A stretch of 64,000 nt of DNA from Acidobacteriaceae bacterium (GTDB taxonomy: Bacteria > Acidobacteriota > Terriglobia > Terriglobales > Acidobacteriaceae): positions 7,971 through 71,970 of the forward strand of contig PLGM01000101.1 in NCBI GenBank assembly GCA_003139795.1, written 5' to 3'. Shown in pieces: positions 25,648-36,241 of this stretch (positions within the stretch are counted from its first letter, which is position 1; each line of letters opens with the position of its first letter). The notes beneath the pieces were generated by a model. It searched no databases, was not told where the DNA came from, and was given only the letters and a program-made list of their open reading frames with translations. A program made the position numbers and the translations under genes.

Positions 25648-27012
25648 TTGGGCGAACCCACCAAACCCCTCCAGCAACCTACCCGCCCCCGCGTAATCAT
25701 CATCGGCGGCGGCTTTGCCGGCATCCACGCCGCCAACGGCCTGGCCCATCTTCCCGTCGACGTCACCGTAATCGACCGCAACAACCACCACACCTTTCAG
25801 CCCCTTCTTTACCAGGTCGCCCTCGCCGTCCTCTCCCCGGCCAACATCGCCCAGCCCATCCGCACCATGCTGCGCAACCACCCCAACACCGACGTGCTCA
25901 TGGACGAGGTCACCGCCATCGACGTCTCCGCCCGCACCGTCGGCCTGAGCTCCGGCGCCCGGCTGACCTACGACTACCTTGTGCTTGCCACAGGCGCCAC
26001 CCACTCCTATTTCGGCAGAGACGAGTGGGCGCCGCTCGCCCCCGGCCTCAAGACCATCGAAGACGCCACTGAAATCCGCCGTCGCGTGCTGCTGGTCTTC
26101 GAGCTTGCCGAGCGCCAGATGCTCGAGCACGGCTGGCACCCGCCTCTCAACTTTGTCGTCATCGGCGCGGGGCCCACCGGCGTGGAGTTGGCTGGCGCCA
26201 TCAGCGACATCGCCCAGCTCTACATGCGCCGTGACTTCCGGCACATCGACCCCGCCAAATCCCGCGTCCTGCTCCTCGAAGGCTCGCCGCGCGTCCTCGG
26301 CGCCTACCCGCCCGACCTTTCCGCCAAGGCCGAGGCCGCCCTCACCCGCCTCGGCGTCGAGGTCCACACCCAGACCCACGTCACCGCGATCGGTCCCGGC
26401 TGGGTCGAAGCCACAGGCAGCACCGGCAGCAGGCGCATCGACGCCGTCGTCACCCTCTGGGCCGCCGGCGTGCAGGCATCGCCGCTGGGCAAGCTCCTCG
26501 GCGCGCCGCTCGACCGCCGCGGCTGCGTCCTGGTCGACGACCGCTTTAATCCCCCCGGCCTTTCCAACGTCTTTGTCCTCGGCGACCTGGCCCACCTGGA
26601 GCAGGACGGCCACCAGGTTCCCGGCGTCGCCCAGCCGGCCATGCAGATGGGCGATCACCTGGCCAAAATCCTCGCCGCCGACCTGAGAGGCGCGCCGCGC
26701 CCAGCCTTTCGCTACTTCGACAAGGGCGACATGGCCACCATCGGCCGCATGGACGCCGTCGCCAAGGTCGAATGGCCCTTCAAGGCCCACATCAGCGGCT
26801 TTCCCGCCTGGGTCACCTGGCTCACCGTCCACATCTTCTTCCTCATCGGCTTCCGCAACCGCCTCTCCGTCTTCGCCGCCTGGATCTGGACTTACTTCAC
26901 CTTCACCCGCGGCGCCCGCCTGATCACCGGCGACCAGCGGCTGCCGGGCTGGCAGGATCAGGTCGATGCGGGACCCGCCAACCCGCCACAACAGCAGGCA
27001 GCACGGGATTAG
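25648..27012 (+). CDS. ndh: Type II NADH dehydrogenase (NAD(P)/FAD-dependent oxidoreductase)
   Basis: Non-proton-pumping NADH:quinone oxidoreductase bound to the inner membrane face. About 454 residues from a TTG at 25648 preceded by GGGAGG. The track ORF starts 109 codons earlier in non-coding repeats. FAD site VIIIGGGFAGIHAANGL, NADH site VVIGAGPTGVELAGAI, FAD C-terminal motif VFVLGDLAH and the quinone-side C-terminal amphipathic segment (WVTWLTVHIFFLIGFRNRLSVFAAWIWTYFTF) are all visible. It is the only respiratory enzyme in the window. The TTG start is an inference. Confidence 0.9.
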   Translation: MGEPTKPLQQPTRPRVIIIGGGFAGIHAANGLAHLPVDVTVIDRNNHHTFQPLLYQVALAVLSPANIAQPIRTMLRNHPNTDVLMDEVTAIDVSARTVGLSSGARLTYDYLVLATGATHSYFGRDEWAPLAPGLKTIEDATEIRRRVLLVFELAERQMLEHGWHPPLNFVVIGAGPTGVELAGAISDIAQLYMRRDFRHIDPAKSRVLLLEGSPRVLGAYPPDLSAKAEAALTRLGVEVHTQTHVTAIGPGWVEATGSTGSRRIDAVVTLWAAGVQASPLGKLLGAPLDRRGCVLVDDRFNPPGLSNVFVLGDLAHLEQDGHQVPGVAQPAMQMGDHLAKILAADLRGAPRPAFRYFDKGDMATIGRMDAVAKVEWPFKAHISGFPAWVTWLTVHIFFLIGFRNRLSVFAAWIWTYFTFTRGARLITGDQRLPGWQDQVDAGPANPPQQQAARD

Positions 27013-27044
27013 TATGAGCCACGCAGTTCGAAGAAACATTGAAA

Positions 27045-27076
27045 ATATCACCATTTGGTGATAATATTGGTGATAT
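27045..27076. promoter_or_regulatory. Probable VapBC operator with three half-sites
   Basis: TATCACC (27046-27052) pairs with GGTGATA (27057-27063), and a third GGTGATA follows at 27069-27075, 12 bases after the second. The site ends just before the vapB ribosome site AGGAGG. Antitoxin-toxin complexes usually repress their own operon by binding such inverted repeats. Confidence 0.7.
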
Positions 27077-27088
27077 AGGAGGGTTTTT

Positions 27089-27286
27089 ATGAGAGCAACT
27101 GTGGCGCTCGACGACGAGTTGGTACGTAAGGCCCAAGCGTTTTCAGGCGTGACGGAACGAACGGCCCTGCTCCGGGAGGCTTTGAAGGCGCTGATTCACA
27201 TGGAGGCTTCGCGTAGGCTCGCGGCGGTTGGAGGCACGGAACCGGATTTAGAAGACATCAAGCGTGTGAGGGTCGACAGTCTGTGA
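27089..27286 (+). CDS. vapB: VapB-family antitoxin
   Basis: 65-residue antitoxin of the VapB/DUF2191 type: an N-terminal ribbon-helix-helix (MRATVALDDELVRKAQAFSGVTERTALLREALKALI) binds DNA, and the C-terminal tail (GGTEPDLEDIKRVRVDSL) would wrap the toxin. A strong AGGAGG precedes the ATG. Its stop overlaps the GTG of the toxin, and the operator lies immediately upstream. Confidence 0.9.
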   Translation: MRATVALDDELVRKAQAFSGVTERTALLREALKALIHMEASRRLAAVGGTEPDLEDIKRVRVDSL

Positions 27287-27651
27287 TTCTGGCCGACACA
27301 TCGGTCTGGGTTGACCATCTGCGAAATCGCAACCTTGAGATGGAGAAGCGCCTTATCAGGGGGCAGATAGTCATGCATCCCTTCATAGTTGCTGAGATTG
27401 CCCTTGGCTCGCTTCACAACCGCCGAAAGAGACTTGACGACATGGATGCGCTCCTCGAAGTGAAGGTGGCGCAACTCCATGAAGTGCGGCACATGATTGA
27501 AGCACACGCCCTCTACTCGAAGGGCAATGGCCTTACGGACGCGCACCTGATTGCGTCCTGCCTGCTGACGCCGGGAACGCAATTGTGGACACGCGACAGC
27601 GCTTTGGAAAAGGTAGCCAAGACTTTGGGAATTCTCATCACCATGCCTTAA
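27283..27651 (+). CDS. vapC: VapC-family PIN-domain toxin ribonuclease
   Basis: 122-residue PIN domain. Acidic catalytic residues are all present: Asp5 (ADTSVW), Glu38 (IVAEIA), Asp86 (LTDAHLIAS) and Asp105 (TRDSAL). VapC toxins are Mg-dependent RNases, often specific for tRNA or rRNA sites. The GTG start overlaps the vapB TGA, so the two are cotranslated. The module looks complete and functional. Confidence 0.92.
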   Translation: MILADTSVWVDHLRNRNLEMEKRLIRGQIVMHPFIVAEIALGSLHNRRKRLDDMDALLEVKVAQLHEVRHMIEAHALYSKGNGLTDAHLIASCLLTPGTQLWTRDSALEKVAKTLGILITMP

Positions 27652-27696
27652 GGCATCCAGGAAAGGTCCAAACCCGTCGGTTAAACTGGAAGAGCG

Positions 27697-29117
<1,421 letters not shown>

Positions 29118-29121
<4 letters not shown>

Positions 29122-29537
29122 CCCAACCCATGAACCCCGCCGCAACCCCGTCGCAACCACGCACTCTCAAGCAGATCCTGCTGAGCTATTTCTACTGGAC
29201 CTACCCCCGCGGCAGCTTCCACTACGACATCATGGTCACGCTCATCCTCCTGTTCATCTTCGCCACGCCCTTCCTGTGGAACTACCGGGACACGCCCTCC
29301 TCCATGGCCGGCCCCGCGCATCCCATCCTGGTGATCGGCGATGGCGAACACGGCCTTATCGTCACCGTCCAGGGCCCGGATGTGACCATCCCCGCCGACG
29401 CCTCGGAGAAGATGGTCAGGAAGGCCCTGCGCAGGGCCATCGAGCCGGTCACCGGCGACGCCGTCTCGGTGGATGGTTGGGAAACCGTGACCGACGCTCA
29501 GGGAAACCTCGCCTGGAAGGTCTGGGCCCACCGCTAA
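29118..29537 (+). CDS. Hypothetical membrane-anchored protein downstream of serS
   Basis: 139 residues with one transmembrane helix (about 38-55, [17 protein letters not shown]). The N-terminus has a Tyr/Trp-rich stretch ([17 protein letters not shown]), and the C-terminal soluble domain is probably periplasmic. The GTG start overlaps the serS stop (GTGA), though an ATG four codons later is possible. Conserved next to serS in related genomes as far as I recall; function unknown. Confidence 0.65.
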
Positions 29538-29592
29538 TTCATTTCATTGCTTCTTCCGGCGCATTCGCGCGTCGAACAAGAGTAGGAGACTC

Positions 29593-30327
29593 ATGCGTCT
29601 GGGAATGAAACTCATCTTCGCCGCGTCCATTGCCCTCGTCCTCGTCCTCGTCTCAGGCCGTGCCGCCTCCGCGGCCACCCCAGCCGACGATAAGGAAAAG
29701 GCGAAGGAAAAAGTCCTCGAGCGCCTCAACGTCGCCGCCGCCAACTTCCACTCCACCTCCGCCGACTTCGAGTTTGACACCATCGAGACCGACCCCGTCC
29801 CCGACACCGACGTCCAGAAAGGCGTCGTCTACTACGACCGCAAAGACAATGCTTTCCGCATGGGCGTCCACATCACCGAGCACAACAAGAAGCCCTCCGC
29901 AAAGGCCTACACCTACATAGGCGGCGTCTTCAAGCTCTTTGAACCCGGCCCCAACCAGGTGACCACCTATGGCAAGGCCGGCAAATGGGAGAGCTACGTG
30001 ATTCTCGGCTTCGGCGCCAGCGGAAGGGACCTCGAAGCCAAGTGGGAGATCAAGTACCTCGGCTCAGAGCCTCTGTCCGACGGCAAGAACACCGTGAAGA
30101 CCGAGATCCTCGAACTGGTCGCCAAGGACCCCGAAGTCCGCAAGAACCTCCCCAAGGTCACCATCTGGGTCGACCCCGACCACGCCGTAAGCCTCAAGCA
30201 GATCTTCTACCAAAGCGCCACCACCTCCCGCGTCTGTCACTACTCCAACTTCAAAATGAATGAGTCCCTCCCCGACGACGCCTTCAAGTTCAAGACCGAC
30301 CGCCAGACCGTCTACAACAACCAGTAA
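29593..30327 (+). CDS. LolA-like outer-membrane lipoprotein-sorting protein
   Basis: 244 residues with a signal peptide (LIFAASIALVLVLVSGRAASA). The LolA/LolB-like fold that follows has LERLNVAAANFHSTSADFEFDTIE, VYYDRKDNAFRMGVHI and the C-terminal LPKVTIWVDPDHAVSLKQIFYQ. LolA proteins carry lipoproteins across the periplasm; acidobacterial paralogues like this one may have another cargo. It follows the serS-linked protein by 55 bases in the same direction. Confidence 0.72.
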   Translation: MRLGMKLIFAASIALVLVLVSGRAASAATPADDKEKAKEKVLERLNVAAANFHSTSADFEFDTIETDPVPDTDVQKGVVYYDRKDNAFRMGVHITEHNKKPSAKAYTYIGGVFKLFEPGPNQVTTYGKAGKWESYVILGFGASGRDLEAKWEIKYLGSEPLSDGKNTVKTEILELVAKDPEVRKNLPKVTIWVDPDHAVSLKQIFYQSATTSRVCHYSNFKMNESLPDDAFKFKTDRQTVYNNQ

Positions 30328-30719
30328 CGCGCCGGCGCCCGGCAGGGCACAGGGCGCCCCACATTCGGCGCGCATTTCAGGGCTTGGGTGGAATAGCTCC
30401 ACCTATCTACAGCCCTTTATTGTCTTTCGCCGTAACTACAGTTCCTTCCTGTCCTTCACCGTAAAGAATGAAACAGCCCGCCAGCCGCCGCCTGCCCCAG
30501 GTCTCGCTTTTGAAAGACCTTGGGATACAACGAATCTCCAACCCCCAGTCCTGCATCCATATTTGGAGTTAGAATAAAAGCAGCGCCATGGCCCTCCACC
30601 ACCCCATCCCGACCCTGCTCTAGCGGCGCCCGCCGCCCACACTCGCTCCCCGCCCATTTTTCCCTTTACTCCCAGAAACAAGCACCAAAGCGCCCTCAGC
30701 GCGCCAATGAGGTTCAGCC
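30328..30719. other. Intergenic with repeat, upstream of prfA
   Basis: About 390 bases without a supported gene. It contains GC-rich inverted sequence just after the LolA-like gene (GCGCCGGCGCCCGG) and a degenerate CCCAGGTCT hairpin at 30496-30524. The prfA promoter is presumably here, but I could not fix it. Confidence 0.45.
30496..30524. repeat. Degenerate CCCAGGTCT hairpin
   Basis: CCCAGGTCTCGC followed by AAAGACCTTGGG; the right arm has one extra base, so the stem is imperfect compared with the copies at 16.4 and 37.9 kb. Confidence 0.6.
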
Positions 30720-31796
30720 GTGATCGATCGTTTGGAACATATGGAACAACGGTACGAGGAGCTCTCCGCACAGCTCGGCCTTCCCGAGGTCATCACCGAC
30801 CACGAGAAGTACCAGAAAGCCGGCCGCGCCCTGCGCGAACTCGAAGTCCCGGTCATGAAGTTTCGCGAGCTGAAGCAGGTCCGCCAAGGCCTGGCCGAAG
30901 CCCGCGCCATGCTCTCTGAGTCCGACCCCGAGCTGCGCCACCTGGCCGAGGAAGAGATCGCCGCCCTGGCCCCGCGCGAGCCCGCCCTCGAAGAAGAGAT
31001 CAAGCTCCTGCTGCTGCCCAAGGACCCCAACGACGAGAAGAACGTCATTCTGGAAATCCGCGCCGGCACCGGCGGCGACGAAGCCTCTCTCTTTGCCGCC
31101 GAAATCTTCCGCATGTACACCCGCTTTGCCGAGCAGCACCGCTGGAAGGTCGAAGTGCTTTCGCTCTCCGAGTCCGGCGTCGGCGGCTACAAGGAAGTCA
31201 TCGCCATCATCGAGGGCGAACGCGTCTATTCGCAGATGAAGTGGGAGAGCGGCGTGCATCGCGTGCAGCGCGTCCCGGCGACCGAGACCCAGGGCCGCGT
31301 TCACACCTCCGCCGTCACCGTCGCCGTGCTGCCCGAGGCCGAGGACGTGGACATCAAGATCGAAGCCAAGGACCTGCGCATCGACACCTTCTGCTCCTCC
31401 GGTCCCGGCGGCCAGTCGGTGAACACCACTTACTCCGCCGTGCGCATCACCCACCTGCCCACCAACACCGTGGTCAGTTGCCAGGACGAGAAATCGCAGA
31501 TCAAGAACCGCGACAAGGGCATGCGCGTCCTGCGCTCCCGGTTGTATGAAATGGAGATGGAGCGCCAGAACGCCGAGTTAGCCAAAACCCGCAAGGAGCA
31601 GGTGGGCACAGGCGACCGCAGCGAGAAGATCCGCACCTACAACTTCCCGCAAAATCGGATGACGGACCACCGCATCGGCCTCACCCTGCACCAGCTCGAC
31701 CTGGTGATGGAGGGCCGCCTGCAGCCCATCGTCGACGCCCTCATCGCACATTACCAGGCCGAGCAGCTAAAGACCGGCAACGCCCAGGCAGCGTGA
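30720..31796 (+). CDS. prfA: Peptide chain release factor 1
   Basis: Recognises UAA and UAG in the ribosomal A site and triggers peptide release. 358 residues, as expected. The codon-reading PAT tripeptide is at 186-188 ([10 protein letters not shown]) and the catalytic GGQ at 230-232 ([11 protein letters not shown]). The PAT tripeptide distinguishes it from RF2. The start is a GTG at 30720. Its stop overlaps prmC, whose product methylates the glutamine of this GGQ. Confidence 0.97.
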   Translation: MIDRLEHMEQRYEELSAQLGLPEVITDHEKYQKAGRALRELEVPVMKFRELKQVRQGLAEARAMLSESDPELRHLAEEEIAALAPREPALEEEIKLLLLPKDPNDEKNVILEIRAGTGGDEASLFAAEIFRMYTRFAEQHRWKVEVLSLSESGVGGYKEVIAIIEGERVYSQMKWESGVHRVQRVPATETQGRVHTSAVTVAVLPEAEDVDIKIEAKDLRIDTFCSSGPGGQSVNTTYSAVRITHLPTNTVVSCQDEKSQIKNRDKGMRVLRSRLYEMEMERQNAELAKTRKEQVGTGDRSEKIRTYNFPQNRMTDHRIGLTLHQLDLVMEGRLQPIVDALIAHYQAEQLKTGNAQAA

Positions 31797-32650
31797 CCGT
31801 GCTCCCGCTGAGCAGCTTGGTTGCAAACTGCACGGAGGGCCTGCGCCGCGGACCCCATCCAGACCGCGCGCGCCAGGACGCCGAAACCTTGCTCCTCCAC
31901 GTCCTGGGCAAGAACAAAGCCTGGCTCCTCTCCCATTTGGACGAGGAACTCCCGGAGGACCAGGCCGCTCGCTATACGCAGCTCCTCGAACGCCGCTACC
32001 GCGGCGAGCCCATCCAGTACATCACCGGCGAAACCGAGTTCTACGGCCTCCCCTTTCGCGTTACGCCGGAGGTGCTGATCCCACGCCCCGAAACCGAGCA
32101 CCTGGTCGAAAAGGCGCTCGAGCTGGCTTCCAACTTTGTTGCCCCGCGCATTGTGGACGTAGGATGCGGATCGGGCGGTATTGCCGTTGCGCTGGCCCAC
32201 AAACTGGACCACGCGCAAATCACTGCTATCGACCTTTCTGCATCTGCCCTCGCCATCGCCCGCCAGAACGCGCAGTTGAACGCCGTCTCCCACCGCATTC
32301 GCTTTCTTGAGGGCGACCTTCTCGCTCCCGTTGCAGAAGAACGATTCGAAATCGTTGTTTCCAACCCGCCCTACGTCCCCGCCACGGACCGCCCAACTCT
32401 CTCCGTCGAAGTCCGAGACTACGAACCCGCCTTAGCCCTCTTCGCCGGCCCCGACGGCCTCGACATCTACCGCCGCCTCATCCCGCAAGCCTTCGCCGCG
32501 CTCGTTCCCGGCGGCTTCATCGCTCTCGAAATCGGCCACGGCCAATCCCCGGCCATCCGCGCCCTGCTCGCCGCTTCCGGCTTCCACCAGATCGAGGTCG
32601 TCTCCGACCTCCAGGGCATTCCACGCGTAGCATGCGCCCAGCGGCCATGA
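31793..32650 (+). CDS. prmC: Release factor glutamine methyltransferase
   Basis: Methylates the GGQ glutamine of release factors, raising termination efficiency. 285 residues: an N-terminal helical domain, then the SAM-binding [16 protein letters not shown] and catalytic NPPY at 191-194. The GTG start overlaps the prfA TGA. Codon use is GC-rich like the neighbours. Confidence 0.96.
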   Translation: MTVLPLSSLVANCTEGLRRGPHPDRARQDAETLLLHVLGKNKAWLLSHLDEELPEDQAARYTQLLERRYRGEPIQYITGETEFYGLPFRVTPEVLIPRPETEHLVEKALELASNFVAPRIVDVGCGSGGIAVALAHKLDHAQITAIDLSASALAIARQNAQLNAVSHRIRFLEGDLLAPVAEERFEIVVSNPPYVPATDRPTLSVEVRDYEPALALFAGPDGLDIYRRLIPQAFAALVPGGFIALEIGHGQSPAIRALLAASGFHQIEVVSDLQGIPRVACAQRP

Positions 32651-32727
32651 ACCGGGCGCCCCACGTGCGGCGCAGTCCTACAGCGCCCAGGATGGGACGG
32701 ATGCTCGACTACCGCGGCCGGTATAAC

Positions 32728-32901
32728 ATGGCCGCGCAAGTCGAAGTCATCCCCATCCGACAGATCGACGAAGCCTGCGGGCGCCTGCCCAGGAAGGACG
32801 TGAAATACCGTTTCGTCATCGGCATGAGTCATCTGCGCCAAGCGGGAATCCGGCGCTGTCTGGCCTTTCTCAAGGTCCAAGTGCAGTCTCCCCGGTCTTG
32901 A
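32728..32901 (+). pseudogene. C-terminal remnant of a zinc-type alcohol dehydrogenase
   Basis: The reading frame gives VEVIPIRQIDEACGRLPRKD and VKYRFVIGMSHLR, which matches the extreme C-terminus of NAD(P)-dependent zinc alcohol dehydrogenases (typically ...INEAFERLKKGDVKYRFVIDMASL). No zinc-binding or Rossmann part precedes it: prmC ends 77 bases upstream. About 40 of roughly 340 residues remain. It overlaps the end of the convergent GH43-like gene by 32 bases. A gene remnant is the best reading. Confidence 0.7.
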
Positions 32902-33862
32902 CGTTCAATTCCCATTTTCGAGGCGGGGGCAGATGAAGCGCGCCGCCCTCGATCTCCAGCGGCATCCAAAGATAGCGCGAATCCCATAACTCCTTCGGCC
33001 GCCAGATATCGCCCATGAAGATAACCGTTGTCTTCTTGCTGCCGGCAATCTTCAAGAGCATCGACGATTGAGCCCCATAGGTGTTTGTCTCCGGCGGGGC
33101 AATGTCCTTGAACTCCGTCCAGGGCCCGCTCAGCGAAGGCGCCGTCGCATACACATTGGGGTTCGGACGCCAGCCCGTCATATGGGAGCCGGCTACGTAA
33201 TACAGGCCCCCGTAATGAACCACCGCGCCCCCTTCGAGCGGAGCTTGAATGAAACTTACCTTCTTCTCCACGCTCAGGTAGTCGTCAGACAGCTTCGCTA
33301 TGAAGAACCCCTTGGTCGGCCTCGACTCGAAGATCAGGTACGCCGCGCCGTCGTCGTCGATGAACTGTCCGATGTCGCGGCTCTCCTCATCCAGCGGGCG
33401 AAAGCTCCTCAGATATCGGTATTCGCCGTCGATGCGATCGCTTACTGCGACCGCGACGCGAGCTAACTTGTAACTTCCATCGTCCAGGTGGGCATAGAGC
33501 ACAAACTTTCCCGTCCGCGCGTTGGCAAAGACCTTGGGCCGCTCCAATATCCAGTGCGGGCCAAGATGCTCGGGGTCGGTAAGTGCCAGCACCTGCCGGC
33601 GAAACTTCCAATGCACAAGATCCTTTGAGGAGTAGCAGGCAACGTAGCGCTTATCCGGGCTGTTGGATGGAGAGCGGTCTTCTCCAAACCAATAGTAAGT
33701 GCCTTTCCACAACAGCATGCCGCCGCCGTGCGCCTGAATCTGCTGCCCGCGATCGTCGAGCCATGGTTCACCTGGAGCAACGACCTGCGGCCCCGCAAAG
33801 AGCGCGCTCGCCGCGCAAAGGAGAGCAACCAATCCCATGCTCCCAACCAACAACTTCCTCAT
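32870..33862 (-). CDS. Exported glycoside hydrolase family 43-like protein
   Basis: 330 residues with a signal peptide (LLVGSMGLVALLCAASALFA) and a five-bladed propeller resembling GH43 and related families (GH117/GH130-like). It opens with IQAHGGGMLLWKGTYYWFGED and has ILERPKVFANARTGKFVLYAH, RDIGQFIDDDGAAYLIFES and the Asp/Glu residues typical of these sites (GED, ERP, DDDG). Substrate probably galactan- or arabinan-type side chains, by analogy only. RBS GGAGGAAACGAT precedes the ATG at 33862. The downstream end overlaps the alcohol dehydrogenase remnant. Confidence 0.8.
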   Translation of the reverse strand: MRKLLVGSMGLVALLCAASALFAGPQVVAPGEPWLDDRGQQIQAHGGGMLLWKGTYYWFGEDRSPSNSPDKRYVACYSSKDLVHWKFRRQVLALTDPEHLGPHWILERPKVFANARTGKFVLYAHLDDGSYKLARVAVAVSDRIDGEYRYLRSFRPLDEESRDIGQFIDDDGAAYLIFESRPTKGFFIAKLSDDYLSVEKKVSFIQAPLEGGAVVHYGGLYYVAGSHMTGWRPNPNVYATAPSLSGPWTEFKDIAPPETNTYGAQSSMLLKIAGSKKTTVIFMGDIWRPKELWDSRYLWMPLEIEGGALHLPPPRKWELNVKTGETALGP

Positions 33863-33985
33863 ATCGTTTCCTCCACAAGCTCATGCATTCCATTTCTTCC
33901 CATGAGCCGGGCGCCGCGGGCTTGGCTTGCGAGCCGTGGCCGGTTGCGACCGCCTGGCTGCGTGCTTTGCGGATCATGTGGCCGG

Positions 33986-34507
33986 TCAGTCAGCCCGGCC
34001 GGTCTTATTCAATTCGCGGTACAGGCCCAAATCCGCGCCGGATAGGTTCTTGGCGATATAGAGAATCTGTCCGTAGTGCATTGCAAAGTGCTCCACGACC
34101 TGGTAAACAGCTTCCAGGCCGCTGACGTGGTAACCCTGAATCTCGTAGGGCGCAATCAGATCGGCCTGCGTAAGTCTGACCATAACTTCCGCGGCTTGCT
34201 GCATGGTCGCGCCGAGATTTTCGAGCAGCACGGAAGCAGGGATCGACCCGGTTTCATCGAACTCGGCGGGCCGGTTGCGATCGTCCTCCCAGCGGTTGAA
34301 CGAAGCCACCAGCCACTGCCGCACGTTGCCGTTCAGATGCAGGATCAGATTCCCGATGCTGTTGCTGGCGGCGTTGGGACGCCACCACACTTGGCTCTCG
34401 GTCAGCGATGCGACGCATCCCCGCAGCCGGGGCCAGTAGTGCTCCAGCAGCTTCCGCCGGGAGAATTGAAGAAAAAGCGAGGCCACATCCGCATCCAGGT
34501 CTGTCAT
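33986..34507 (-). CDS. DinB-superfamily protein (DUF1572-like)
   Basis: 173-residue four-helix-bundle protein. The putative metal His residues lie in NLILHLNGNVRQWL and VVEHFAMHYGQILYI, the usual DinB layout. Members bind a divalent metal; many act as thiol-dependent transferases or stress proteins, most without known substrate. It lies between two exported sugar enzymes but is itself cytoplasmic. Confidence 0.85.
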   Translation of the reverse strand: MTDLDADVASLFLQFSRRKLLEHYWPRLRGCVASLTESQVWWRPNAASNSIGNLILHLNGNVRQWLVASFNRWEDDRNRPAEFDETGSIPASVLLENLGATMQQAAEVMVRLTQADLIAPYEIQGYHVSGLEAVYQVVEHFAMHYGQILYIAKNLSGADLGLYRELNKTGRAD

Positions 34508-34689
34508 CGGAAATCAAGGCTCCTTTTTGAAAGTTTTCTCTTCCGTAGAGTACGCCAGATTCTTCCCCATTCGCCCCTCGGAGGCGCCGCCCTCCCTTAT
34601 CCCTCCTCGAAGCAGGCGAGCCCGCGATTGCCGAATCCCGCTCCACCGGCATAGAATTCCCCCTGAAATCGTTTCCATGAGGTTCGACC

Positions 34690-35892
34690 ATGCGCATTTT
34701 CGCTTCACTCTCCCTCGCCGTTCTCGCCCTGGCGCTCGTTCCCGCCACACAGACTCCTGCACAGGCCCAGGCAGTAGCCCAAACCCCGCCCATGGGCTGG
34801 AACAGTTGGAACTTCTTCGCCGAGAAAGTCACCGACAAGGACATTCGCGCCGCCGCCGACAACCTCGTCGCCACCGGCATGAAGGACGCCGGCTACATCT
34901 ACATCAACATCGACGACACCTGGGAGGGCCAGCGCGACGCAAGCGGCATCCTCCACACCAACGCGAAGTTCCCCGACATGAAGGCCCTGGCCGACTACGT
35001 CCACTCCAAGGGCCTGAAGATCGGCATCTATTCCGGTCCCGGCCCCAAGACCTGCGGCGGCTTCGAGGGCTCGCTCGGTCACGAAGCCCAGGACGCCCAG
35101 CTCTACGCCTCCTGGGGCATCGACTACCTCAAATACGACATGTGCAGCTTCATCCCTGAAGTCATGGAGAAGCAGGCCCCCAACGACAAGGCCGCGCAGA
35201 TGCACATCATGTACGACGCCTACGCCAAGATGGACAAGGCTCTCAAGGCCACCGGCCGCCCCATCGTCTTCTCGCTCTGCCAATACGGCTGGGACGCGTC
35301 GTGGGAGTGGGCACCGCAGGTCGGCGGCAACCTCTGGCGCACCACCGGCGACATCTCGCCCGACTGGGACCGCATCTACTCCATCGTCAGCCAGCAGGCC
35401 GGCTTGGAAAAATATGCAGGCCCCGGCCACTGGAACGATCCCGACATGCTCGAGGTGGGAAACGGCAAGCTCACCCTGGCCGAGAACCGCACCCACTTTT
35501 CGCTCTGGGCTATCCTCGCCGCGCCCTTGCTGGCCGGCAACGACCTGCCCAACATGAAGCCCGAGATCAAGGCCATCCTCACCAGTCGCGACGTCATCGC
35601 CATCAACCAGGACAGCCTGGGCAAGCAGGGCTCCCGCGTCTACTCTGAAGGCGAAACGGAGGTCTGGACCCGACCTCTCGCCGGCGGCGCGCTGGCCATC
35701 GCCGTCGTCAACGTCGGCGACAACCGCTACTCCACCCATCCCTTCCACCTCAGCCTGGCCAAACTCGGCCTCCACGGCCCCCAGGCCGGCAAGGACTTAT
35801 GGACCGGCAAGCCCATCACGCTCACCGACAACCAGCCCCTCGAACTGGCCAGCCACGACGTGCTGCTGGTCCGCATCGACGCGCCGAAGTAG
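34690..35892 (+). CDS. Exported alpha-galactosidase, glycoside hydrolase family 27
   Basis: Retaining alpha-galactosidase (or alpha-N-acetylgalactosaminidase) releasing terminal alpha-galactose. 400 residues with a signal peptide to about residue 27. GH27 signatures are PPMGWNSWN, YINIDDTW, GLKIGIYSGPG, the nucleophile Asp150 in YLKYDMCS and the acid/base Asp221 in WRTTGDIS. The C-terminal beta domain ends in ASHDVLLVRI. With the GH43-like enzyme nearby it suggests breakdown of galactose-bearing plant polysaccharide outside the cytoplasm. Confidence 0.93.
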   Translation: MRIFASLSLAVLALALVPATQTPAQAQAVAQTPPMGWNSWNFFAEKVTDKDIRAAADNLVATGMKDAGYIYINIDDTWEGQRDASGILHTNAKFPDMKALADYVHSKGLKIGIYSGPGPKTCGGFEGSLGHEAQDAQLYASWGIDYLKYDMCSFIPEVMEKQAPNDKAAQMHIMYDAYAKMDKALKATGRPIVFSLCQYGWDASWEWAPQVGGNLWRTTGDISPDWDRIYSIVSQQAGLEKYAGPGHWNDPDMLEVGNGKLTLAENRTHFSLWAILAAPLLAGNDLPNMKPEIKAILTSRDVIAINQDSLGKQGSRVYSEGETEVWTRPLAGGALAIAVVNVGDNRYSTHPFHLSLAKLGLHGPQAGKDLWTGKPITLTDNQPLELASHDVLLVRIDAPK

Positions 35893-36241
35893 AGCGGACC
35901 AATGTCCCCTCGCGAGAAGACGAAGGAGAATTTTCCCATCGCACAAATGCCGGGTGCCCCTTCCTTTCGCCTTTTTTCCCACGAAAGGGTCGGAAACCAT
36001 GAATCCCCCGGGCCCGGCGGGCGAAATCCACTCACCGGTTGCACGCACTGCGCACTCTTCGGCATGGGAACGAATCTTTCCCCAAACTGACCACTTCCCG
36101 GCATTTCGCCCGTCCACTCGAGAATCGGCCAATTTTGCTCAGCGCATTTCCCCCTTTTGGTGGTCTAATATTTGGTGTTCTAATGCTAGTGAGCGATGTG
36201 ATCGGTTGATCGCCCCACCAATCCCTTCTTGAGGAGGGAAT
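35893..36241. other. Intergenic region before the TPR gene
   Basis: About 350 bases. The first part holds GCCGGGTGCCCC (35950), a sequence that also borders repeat hairpins elsewhere in the window. The end carries a 15-bp tandem repeat at 36156-36185 and the GAGGAGGG ribosome site of the next gene. No small gene could be supported. Confidence 0.5.
36156..36185 (+). promoter_or_regulatory. 15-bp tandem repeat, possible promoter/operator
   Basis: TTTGGTGGTCTAATA is followed directly by TTTGGTGTTCTAATG, 13 of 15 identical. TCTAAT in the second unit is one base from a sigma-70 -10 box, with a poor -35-like TTGGTG 16 bases before it in the first unit. It lies about 55 bases upstream of the TPR gene start. 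Confidence 0.4.
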
